Assembly: GCF_015706575.1 (NCBI RefSeq)
Contig: NW_024037074.1
Coordinates: forward strand, 2,356,001-2,420,000
DNA: 64,000 nucleotides
From: Patiria miniata
Taxonomy: Eukaryota; Echinodermata; Asteroidea; Valvatida; Asterinidae
Reading direction: 5' to 3'
Part shown: one piece after another, positions 27,501 through 39,500 of the stretch
Layout: each line of letters begins with the position of its first letter
Position numbering within the stretch: position 1 is the stretch's first letter
Notes under the pieces: generated by a model
What the model saw: the letters and a program-made list of their open reading frames with translations, nothing else
Databases searched by the model: none
Told to the model about the DNA's origin: nothing
Translations under genes and position numbers: made by a program

Positions 27501-30500
27501 CATCACAAGTCCATCATAAGCCCATCACAAGTCATCACAAGTCCATCACAAGCCAATCACAAGCCCATCACAAGTCCATCATACGCCCATCACAAGTCCA
27601 TCACAAGTCCATCATAAGTCCATCACAAGTCCATCATGATACCATCACAAGTCCATCGCAAGCCAATCACAAGCCCATCACAAGCCAATCACAAGCCCAT
27701 CACAAGTCCATCATAAGCCCATCACAAGTCCATCACAAGTCAATTACAAGTCCGTCACAAGCCCATTACAAGTCCATCACAAGCCCATCACAAGTCCATC
27801 ACAAGTCATCACAAGTCCATCACAAGTCCATCACAAGTCCATCACAAGTCCATCACAAGCCCATCACAAGTCCATCACAAGTCCATCACAAGTCATCACA
27901 AGTCCATCACAAGTCCATCACAATTCCATCACAAGTTAATCACAACTCAATCACAAGTCTATCACAAGCCATCAAGTCCCAAGTCAACTATGACACAAAG
28001 TTTTTATTTAAATTATAGCTCCTTTTTATCCCATTTCAGAACCCATTTTTGGTTCAACTAGCAAAATAATAAAACTAGAAGTTATTCAAAATTTATTTAT
28101 AAATTGTGGGTTTTCCCCAGAGTTTATCTGTCAGTTTTTACCTTTTGCCCCTCTTCTAGGAGCGCCAACAACCAATCCAACATCATGCATGTTGCTGTCA
28201 GTCTCGTCGGTGCTACCTTCTTCGTTGTCTTCAGCGATGCCATCCATGTTCCTCCTCCTTATAGAATAGACAACATGTCAGAGGTAGGCATGACACAAAC
28301 AATCAACCTAACAAATAATCTTTGCTGTAGTGATCTTAGGTCTCGTCAAGTAAAGCAATCAATAAGAACACTACAGACATCTTTATCCCTTAAAGGGAAT
28401 GTACATCATTGGCTTTTGCTGTAATTTTCAGAAAGGAACTATTTGAGGGGTTACTATAATCGATCAAATATTGTTACACTGACATGTTTGAAGTTTTGTG
28501 TTCGAAAATGCTGGGAAAACCAAGAAAAACAAAAACGTTCAAGCAGTCTGGTTCCCTGACTCCACTAAAGATGAAATAGATCAATTTGCCGGCAAATTGT
28601 AAGGTAAGGGAACCAGTCTAGCCTGCCTGCACCCGTTCATGAACATGTAACCAATAGCAAACAAAATTTGGACTAAAAAAATATAATTTGGATCAGTAGT
28701 TGAAAAATAGTAAGGTTTTCCAATGGTGGTCGGCTGACCACCGTTGGAAATGTATACAAAAATACTATTTTCTTGAAAATGACTTCACACCAGGTGCCAT
28801 AATTTTACAGGATGCTTTAGACTGTCATTTACCAACATCCTAGTAAAGTATTTTGTAAAAACTTGGGTAGTTTTATTTTTCGATGTTTGCAAATGTTGTA
28901 TATTCCCTTTAATTAATTCATCTACACAACTCAGAATTCAACTTAAACAGCACATAAAACACAAATATTTTACTGGATTTTGTTGTCTTTTTCTTTAGGT
29001 TAATATCATCTATTACCAGTCTAAAGTTGCTGACACCAACCTCCGAACAGTCCTCAGAGCAAAGGCCTCAGGTTTGTGACTTAGAAATTTACAATTATGT
29101 GATGAAATTATCGGTTTTGCCCTTCACCGACGTTTAAACACTGTATACTCAGTGTGTTACCTCCCGAGTGAAAGTTGGAAAAAATCACTCGCGTGGGACT
29201 CGAACCCACGACCTCCTGCTTTCTAGTGCAGATGTCTTACATCTGCACTAGATATGTGTCAATTACACACTGAGTATACAGTGTTTAAACGTCGGTGAAG
29301 GGCAAAACCGATAATTTGATTTATATCACCCCGACGCAAAATTCCATCTTAAAATTATGTGATGCATGTCAAAACTCGTAACACCATCATAGACTTCCTT
29401 GCATTGTATGAGAGTTACTCCTATTACTTTTGTCGAAATCTTCATATTTTCCATCTTCTGCAGTTCCGTATACTTGGGATGAGTTGGTCTTACCAAGGGA
29501 GCTGTACTGTGAAGTCAAGGGTGGCTCTGGAGCAACATACAAGCTGGACACTCTAGGGGATGGGGTACCACTGTACTATGAGAACTTCATCTATCTGTGC
29601 CTGACGCATACATGCAGCGGGTGAGTTACAGGGTTACGTGACTCCGTGAATAAGTTGTCCTCCCCCAAACGGTTCAAAAGGGGAGGGTAGGGAAGCCCAC
29701 TTGGAGGTACATTCACACGTATTGCTTATAATTTACGCGAAGGTGCCATGGGTTTGGGCACATTAAGAATCAAATAAGTCTTGCGTAATTCGCCCAATAA
29801 TCCTGTGAACTACAGCCTGTCTAAAAAAAAATAGTACAATCAGATAAAAATTGGTTAAATATGAAATTTCAAAATAAGTCATTCTTACTTGGCATAATAT
29901 TAAAGAACAAAGACTGGGCTTTCCAATAGTGTTTGTTTGATCTTATTTGCTTTTGTCAATTCAGAGATATAATCAATTTAGTGCGATACACCAAAATCGA
30001 TTTTGTGCCACTTTTATGCATGGGTAGAGTTGTTTCGAGTACTGTGCCATGCTGTCTTGAAGCTCACAAAAGATTGCAACTTGGCAAAAGAAACTAACTC
30101 GATTTTTGTGTTCCGCAGTAAACTGAAGTTATCTCTGGATTGACAAAAGCAAATGAGATGAAACAAAAAGTATTGGAAAGCCTGGTCTTTTTTCTTTAAT
30201 GTGATGCTCAAAACGACTTACTTATGTTGAGATTTAATATTGAAAAAAAAAAAAGTTTTCGATTGTACCATTTTTTTGGAGACAGGCTTTTGGAGACAGT
30301 GCACTTATGCAGCGTGTTCGTCCCAATGGGCCTAACGAAAATGGGCACAAAGTGCCATCAACTGGTCGTGCATGGAGTCCCATTTATAGGATTGAATTAT
30401 CCTCTCGGAGATGACAATTCAATGTTGGGTTTTTGCCCTTTACTGACGCATTTTGTAAACACTGTGTACCGTGTTGTCAGAGGGCTTGCAAGAAAAATAT

Positions 30501-33500
30501 GCACAAGCTTACTGGGATGGGACTCAAACCCACGACCGCCTGCTTTCTTGTGCAGATGTCTTACCACTCGACCGCACAGCCTTTTGTGACGGGCTTACCG
30601 GTTCAAGTCTGATGTGGCATCTTTGTGATCTTTTTCATCTGTGTAGAGGTTTATTCAAGTACTTTTTCTTTTAAAACCCTTCCTGAAGTTTTACCACTCG
30701 CAAGAAAGAAAAGTGTATTGCACAATTAGCGGAAGAAGACAATAAACAATTAATTATAAGTATTTTTCGCTTCAATATTCTTTAATTTCAGTTCCTCGTC
30801 GCCGTCATTTTCTAGTGGGTCGCTGAAGAGGAAAGATGATTACACCTCCGCCAATCTTGTCTTCGACATCATGCCCAACGGCAAAGCTGTCATCCTCCGA
30901 CGAAAGGTAAAATAAAGCAGGGGTGAAAACATGAGATTTGAAGGTTTGCATCGTGTAGAGTATAACTTTGGAGAAGCTTTAGGATACACACTGTGGAATG
31001 ACCAACTCATTCAGAGAAGTTCTGGTTCTTCATGGAACCAACTTCACGGTTCCCAACCTCTCTGGAAATCACAGAAACTTGAAAAGGATTTTCCATTTTT
31101 CCAGTCAGGGAAAAAAAACTCAGGTTTTTTTTTTTTAAATACCAAAAAATGAAGTGCTGGAAACCGTGCACTTTTCTTTTAGATATAGTCACTTCAAATG
31201 GCGTATTCACTGTAAACTTTTCCAGGAAAAATGTTGCAACCTGACGCCACTTTTTTCTTCATACATGTCATCCTCCGGTGACAAATTATCTCAGGATCTG
31301 AACATCTTAGATGGCAACTCCAGGGGCCAATTTCATAGAGCTGCTTATGCACAAAATTTGCTTAAGCACAAAAACATCTTGCTTAATAAAATCAGGTTAC
31401 CGGCCAAAACTCCATGCGATTGTTATGCTAAGTAAACAACAGCTAAATACCAGTCACAAGCAATGTACATCACATGGAGTTTTGGCCGGTAACCTAATTT
31501 TACTAAGCAATGTTTTTTCGTGCTTAAGCAAATTTTCTGCTTAAGCAGCTCTATGAAATTGGGCCCAGGCCTGAGCTCAATACATAGGCCTGCTTCAATT
31601 CCCGTTTTTGTTTGATTAATCTCCAGGAACCTGGAAAGCGCAGCCAGCTCTGGCGTATGACGCCATCGGGCATGCTGCAGAACCAGGTCTTCACGCCGCC
31701 GCGCGATCCCAACAAAGCGCCCTCCAGCACCCACGATCCCTTGGTGTTGGACATCGCCGACCTGGCTGCCAATCCCAACTCCTTCATGCCGCTGGTCATG
31801 CGCAAGCCCGACGAGAGGAGGAAAGGCACGCAGACGTGGTTCTTCAAAGAGGTCAAGAAAACGTTGCATTCGACCCATCCTACCCAAATCCTCCAAAATC
31901 CTAAGCCTGTTTTCGTAGGGTTTCAATTGATTTAGAACTTCATAGCCAAGCCACTAATAGTTTGCATGGGCTTCATGTTCCAGTTTTGTTTAAAGCCCGG
32001 TTCATACTTCACGCGAAAGCATGTGCGAAGCGAAATTCATGTCGTCAACAATGGTGGACGCGCTTTGAATGTATTGTTTACATCACGAATTTCGCTTCGC
32101 TTTCGCTTTCGCGTGAAGTATGAACCGGGCTTGAGTTTAGCAAAAGTGCCATTTGTTAATTGCATGGTGATGGATTTTTTTTTCAGATTGCAGGAATTAT
32201 TTGTCTTTAAGTGTGAACTCGTATTAATATGAGTTGTACTATCATTAGTGCTGATTATGACCCCTGCTCATCGGGCCTATAAGTCATTTTTGTGTCTGTC
32301 TGAACTTCGTGGGAGTCACATACAACTCAGTTGCTGCCTTTTGGCCACCAGAGAGCTTATAAATGAATCACTTTTGCCTTCGCAAATACCTGATGGCTCC
32401 CAAATGGACTTAAACAATTAGTGACAACGTTCTCGTAATTGGAGCCAACTCTGCCTTGCATGTACCAAATTACTAATTGGGAATCTACTAATACCCAATT
32501 ACTAAATGGTAATCTACTAATACCCAATTACTAATTGGGAATCTACTAATACCCAATCACTAATTTTGGAATCTACTAATACTCAATTGCTAATTTTGGA
32601 ATCTACTAATACCCAATTGCTAATTGGGAATCTACTAATACCCAATTGCTAATTGGGAATCTACTTATACCCAATCACTAATTTTGGAATCTACTAATAC
32701 CCAATTACTAATTTTGGAATCTACTAATACCCAACTACTAATTGGGAATCTACTAATACCCAATTTCTAATTGGGAATCTACTAATACCCAATTGCTAAT
32801 TTTGGAATCTACTAATACCCAACTAATTTTGGAATCTACTAATACCCAATTACTAATTTTGGAATCTACTAATACCCAATTGCTTATTGGGAATCTACTA
32901 ATACCCAATTGCTAATTGGGAATCTACTAATGATAAAATGCCCTGCTAAGGGACATGCGTACCATCCCATTGGCTAAGCTTAAATTTATAAACCGACCGT
33001 AGGAATGTTCAGTTGAGAAAATCAGACTAAGAATCTAAGCACTTGAATAGTCTGATTGAGTATCTTGCAAAGGTTGAGAATGGTTTGTGTTGTTCTCTCA
33101 TCAGGATGGGCGTATGATCTGTCATCTCGGCGGTCTAGCGGTACAAGCCAAGGGGGGCGTCATGGGGCTACGAGAAGGTGAGTTACCACCCCCAAAATCT
33201 GGAATCTAGGAAATGTTATTCAACCAAGGCTTCAGATTCAGCTGTGGATTCATTTCTGAGTCTACAATCAGTAAGAAGTCTTAGATGAACATATTTAATT
33301 AAAAGCCACCCAGATCTAGGGTTTAATGTTCCTTTGGCATGAACTGATCTTAACCGAACAGAAATGCAGGATCCCAAATACTGTGACTTACTTTCATAGA
33401 GAAAGAACCAGTAGCTGAAGCTGGAAACAAGGCCGGGGTTTGCAAAATGGCCAAAATGTTGATTAAGAATTATGTGACATGACTTGATCAAGTTCTGCTT

Positions 33501-36500
33501 AAGTGTAATCTAACTTTTGCTCAACACCCTTGCTTGGAGTACAGCTACGATGCTTTTCCTTGGAAAGTATGGCATTATGATAAAACCACACTTGAATTTT
33601 TTGTTGCATCAATTTCTCCTTCATATGATTGAAACATTTGAATTTATCACATTTATAGCGCCGTGATTTGTTTTAACTCAATACTGGGTTTTGCCTTACA
33701 CTGATGTATTTGTTTTAGCTGTAAATCCTCAAGTGTGCTTACGGTTATCAAAGACATAATACCAAAGATCAAACCAGGTTTTGCCCTTCACTGACGTATA
33801 AACACTGTATACTCAGTGTGTTACCTCCCGAGTGAAAGTTGGATAAAATCACTCGGGTGGGACTCAAACCCACGACTTCCTGCTTTCTATTTAGAAATCA
33901 GGAGGATCAAAACCTAATTTGATTTACATCACCCCGATGCAAAATTTCGTCTTATAAATATCAAAGATTTCATGATCTAATTGCTATTCAGGCGATTCAA
34001 AATGCAGTGCGCCACCAAGAGTTTGCCATGTTGAGTTCATTTTTCCCAGTGCATTGTGGGAGATGGTCGACAAATTCGCAGCGCGGGACATTTGAAATTG
34101 TTAGTTTTTCCGGTCAGTATATAGTTTCGTAAGTGTGTGATTCGAGTATCTGTTTGCCCTTTTGTTTTCTTTTTATCAATATGGTGTTTTTTTGTAAGGC
34201 GGCAGAACGCTATGCCCAAATCTATAACAAATTAGCTCAAGTAGTTTACTGACACTCATTCAATTTGTTCATGTTTTGTCGACCCTAAACTTAAACAAAT
34301 AGACTCTCCATGGCAAACGTTTGATGGCGCACTGCATTGTGAATCGCCCGAATTGATATAAAATTATTGCAAACAATTAGAAATGATCCCATATATTTCT
34401 CTCCCGTAGGTTGTGAAGTCGTCCTGGGTCCGGCAGACATCAAGCTCAAGGATCGCGTTCCCGTCGAGCAGGCAATCCACACCCAGAAACACCTACCGGG
34501 TAGTGGGTGCCTAAACTGCAAGGTGCTTGCCGATGGACCAACCAGGGTACTACAGATAACCGATAGCTGGTTACAGGTAAGAGTCAGGGAGCAAGACATC
34601 TTATATAGCACTCTGATTACAAACAAAAGAAAAAAAGGTTGTGTTCAGATTCTGCCAAAATGCCTCTTTTTACTTTTATGAAAACAGAAATATTGTTCTA
34701 TCTGTGGAGACTTCAATTTTGTTTTTTTTCAATCAGTTTTAAATTGAGATATGCTGTTATTTGGGAAAAGTGAAATATTGTTTTGTGTTTGGAGTCTTCA
34801 AATTTGCATTTTAAAATCAGTCGTAAATTTGGAAATTTTGTATATTTCGTTATTTAGGAAAGATTGTTCCATATTTCAGGGGTGTGATTTTTCCGGATTT
34901 TTCCGGATTTCCGGATTTTTAATCTAACGTCTGCGGAATTTTTGTGCGGATTCCGGATTTTTAACGTTTTTTGTTTCCGTAATAATATCGCCCAAAAACT
35001 TCTGGCGAAATATAGGCTCTAATTTACGATAATGGATGGACTGGTGACAAGTCTAATGCAGTGCGGTCAAGAACCTAATAGACATTAATGCAGTATGCGC
35101 AGTGGAGTACTTGAGGACCAGACTAAAAATAATTTTCAATGGGTTTGCAGCACCTCGTGTTTGTATATCGCGTGTGGATGTGTGTGTGTATTGTGCATGT
35201 ATTGTGCAGTGACGATCGTGTGCTAGCAATTCGCAAACACATTGGTGTCAATATTGCCGCGATTTTGTCAAGGAATTCAAGAGTATGGCTGGAAGAACTG
35301 GTAATAAAGTGTCACTGTGGATGGAAATCAGTTTGAGCTGCAGTAGTGCTTTGAAAAATAGCCACCACCAACACAAAATTTCAAAAATGTTTTGGAAGCC
35401 TGGGACTGGAGTTTAAAGTAAGATTAAACTTTTTCAGCACCGTTCATATTGTTTTGTGTGAATCGTTTCTCTCTGCAACATGCAAAAGTAATAACATCAC
35501 ACACAGAAAAAGCCTTTATGAATCAATCACATATGGATTATATTATTTAATTTTAATGACCAGACGTTTTTTCTTAATTTTTCCCCCATTTGTTTTCTTT
35601 ACTATAGCGACAAAATTTGCTAACAAAAAAAAATACAGAAATTACAGTACATAAAATGTACATGCTCTAGGCCTATATATGGACATACGTGCATGCATAT
35701 GTATACATGTACATCTATACAAGTACATGTACAATAATACATGTACATGTACATGTAATACATGTACATGTACATGTACATGTATATTACATGTCAACCG
35801 AAGTTCGTGGATTTTTCATTTTTGTCCAATCACACCCCTGATATTTGGAGACCAAAATATTTTTATATAAAGAATAGTAGTAATTCAGGAATTTGGGAAA
35901 ATTAGCTTGGTCATTTTGAAAGATTTTGCAAGGATCAACGTGTTTGGCCCTTCTAAAAAAATTGTAGCAAACTTGAAACAATTTTCCATATTAGGAGACC
36001 TAAACTTTTATTTAAAGAAAAGTGGTAATTCAGAAGTGTGGGAAAACTAGCTTTGTCAATTTGAAAGATCATGCAAGGATCATCGTGTTTTGGCCCTACG
36101 TGTTTTTAGTGTTTTGAAACAATTTTCCCACTTTTTTTTCCAAAAAAGAGTGGTGTGAGTGTAGTCTGAATTGGGTTATGGCACAGTATGCCACCTTGCA
36201 CATTGAACTCAAAGTTGCTGGCAGTGACAGGCTCCCAACCGATGTGCAGATGCTTGGCATCAGCCCACCCATCACCCCCAAGGGGGGGCGATAGGAGCGC
36301 CTCTTGTGCCACAAGTGCACCTCACAAGGGCCATGTTTCCATTCCTCCACCCCCTAATGGTTACAGGGGCCCCCCTTTCGAGGGTTTCACGCCTTTGTCT
36401 CAGACCTTCCCATGGGTTCTGTGGGGGTAATTGCATACCCGTGTGTTACCCATACATGCGAGCATCACACCACACAGTCTATGCAAGTGATAGTGTTGAC

Positions 36501-39500
36501 TTATATATCTCATCTATTTGTACATTTTCTTATCACAGTAGCGGTTTTGCAAATTTGACAATTTTACTACAATTTTGTTGCCCCAGGTTAATCTTGGATT
36601 TCGGAGATTACAGTAATATTATGTTCAGCCGTGAAAGTCCCATCAAGAAATTTTGTTTGGATCTCTTGTTATGACCAAAATTGATCTTTTTGCATACATA
36701 ATTAGGCTGCATTGCATTGTGGGTAATTATGCACAAAATTATCATTCTGATATACACACTAAAATTGGCTCCTTTAAATCAGTTTTAACCAATTCGCTTT
36801 TCTAAAATGAGAGTTTTGTTTTCCTTTGTCAAATGTTTATCCTACAGTTTTTTTTTACAAATGGCATTCACAACATGCAGATTATATGCAAATTGTATGC
36901 AAATAGTGCAGATTCCATTTTGTAGCATCATGGCTTATAGAAAAAAAAAAGATTTGAACATTGTTTTTAAAGCTTTAAAATGCATTTTTACAAACCTTGT
37001 ATGGTAATGCTTCATCTTATTAATATCTGTATCTGTGAAGAAATGAATTATGCAAATTAGGTAGAATTATGCAAAGTAGGTGATTATGAATATTAATATT
37101 ATTTGCATATTTTTTTTATATCTCTAGTCACCAACACAGGTCACAGTTTCAGGAGCTGGACAAGCCCAGAAAGATGAGTGGATGTACGTCAAGGCAGCCA
37201 AGGAGAACAAGGCTAGCGGAGAGACCAGACCCGTGGTCAGAACCCACGACACACAGGGTGATAGGCCAAAGGTCAAGGAATTAGATGTAAGTTTGTGCAC
37301 GCTTTAACATTTATTGTGACATTTTTATTAATTTTTTTTTTTTTTTTAACACAGTACTGCAGTTTCATGGGCCGGCTGGTAATCATACCTGTGTTACAAC
37401 ACAAACAGATTTTACCGCCCTTTCAAAGAAGTAAATTTGAATTAAAAAAAAATGTAATTATCAAAATGTGACAACATCTTTAAAAGAAATGAAGGATAAT
37501 TAAGATCGAATAATTTTATTAGAAGTGTTGTAGCGGAGCCCATTAAAAGTCCTCACAAGTCAACCACAAGTCACTCAGTCCCAAGTCAAGTCACAAGCTC
37601 TTCCAGTGAACTGGGACAAAGGCATTCCTTTTGTTATTATTAATCCACCTGCTACTTGTTACTTGTTATTCTCTTGTGACTAGACTTGTGATCACTTATG
37701 ATTGTTCGCCTTGCAGGTTGTGTTCTTCTTGAGGGATGGCCTGGGCGTGTCGCTAGTCAACAGAACACCGGAAGAGGTTTTGTATATCTTACTGTCTGGT
37801 CTGGAGGTACAACACGTCAGCACACGGCAAGAAATCACCCTCAAAGTCCAGATCAAAAACATACAGGTGAGGCGAGACAAACTTTATTAAAGAATTTAAC
37901 TTGAGTAGACTTCTTGTCGGACCTGTATAAATAAAAGAGAGAAATATGAATAAAGACTAAGTTAAAAAATGTTCAAAGGATTTTGCAAAAAAATAAAAAT
38001 AATAATAACTGAAATGAGTGGGTAGTTTTAAGTTACTTGATAAAATTTAAAAAAAAACATAAAAAAGAGAAGTAAAGTTGGACAAATATAAATTCAATTT
38101 AAAAAAAGGAAGAGTGAACCTTTAAATGAAGGAATATTTTGATTTTCTTGTCTGATTTTGTTTTGCAAGAACAGTGACCCTTTTCTTCAAAATTGTTTTG
38201 CTTACTGGAAAAGTTTGAAATTAAAATAGTCTTTATTTTTGTGTAATTTTTACTTATCTTTGTTTGAAACAGGTGGACAATCAGCTGACCGGAGCACAGA
38301 AGCCAGTTGTATTGTTCGTCACTCCATCCCAAGATGACAAACCGAGCATGTCCAGTACACCGGCATTGAGTATATCGGCAACGAAGCTACCATCATCTCA
38401 TGAAATGGTGGATATTTACAAGGTATGGCAGTCACAATGCCCAACAACCCCTCTCGACAGTCCAAACACTCGACCTTCTACCTTACGACAAAACTTGTAG
38501 TCATCAGAAATCAATCACAAGTCCAGTAACAAACTTTTGTCATTTTTTTTGTGGTTCCCCTGTTGCATGTCTGATAACAGGCATGCAAGTTTTCCTCAGA
38601 CCGGCTTCATTCTTCTTGATGTACTTATCGTGTATGCCTGTAAAAATTACAAAATACTGCAAAGAGTCTTCTGAAGCTTGCAATATCCTCATGTTCTGAC
38701 TTCCTGGTTGCATGCCTGTATTAAATTTATTGTTAAAGATATAGTCCATCATTTGTAATTTGTGCATTTTGTTCGTTTGAAGCAACAAAAGTGCTCAAAA
38801 TCTAAAGAAGGGTACTGAACAACTAACCTGATGAAGTTTCAGCTCAGCTTCAGCTGTATATTCCGAGAAAAACAGCATTCTAGGACCTAAATTTCAAATC
38901 AAAAGTTGCTGAATCATGTTTTGAATTGGGCCTGAATTCAGCGTCTGAGACACGTTCTCACTAGCCGATTGCAGCTACGCGATGTCGCGCACTGATCTGA
39001 CGAATAACAAAACGAACCACTTATTTAAATTTCCTACGGTGCGTCTTAAGAAGCACCGTTGGAAAGGCCTTCTTTCGTTGATTACTTCAAAATGACAGTT
39101 TGCCAGAAAGAATAATTTCACAGGGAGTTTAGTCCACTTACTATCTTTCAACCAAGTATGTTTTTCAACAATAATTACACCAGTTACTTTTCGAATAGCT
39201 GCAAATGATGGACTATAGCTTTAATAATTCCATTATGGCTCCTTTTGACTCTAGTACATTATCATACAGATATTTGTTGTAAATATGTGTCTCTTCAGTA
39301 ACCACATTCTGCCCTTAGTTTTCAATACTCCGTCACAGACAGAAACACCAATATCTTTGCAAAGGAAGCCTTGGACCATGTTTGAAACAGGCATCGTCTA
39401 TGGCTACGTCTATTGATAACAGCATGCCAATGGTAAAACCAAAGCCGTAGCCATAATCAATTCAGACACCGCCCCTTTTTCTCTGTGGCAGTTGTTGTTT

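Noticed and set aside
27419-28018. 199-codon open frame on the + strand
   Set aside because: It lies wholly in the 11-bp CACAAGTCCAT array; a period not divisible by three with no stop in any register gives open frames without coding meaning.
31423-31926. 167-codon minus frame
   Set aside because: Antisense shadow of VPS13D exon 32 plus the hairpin MITE.
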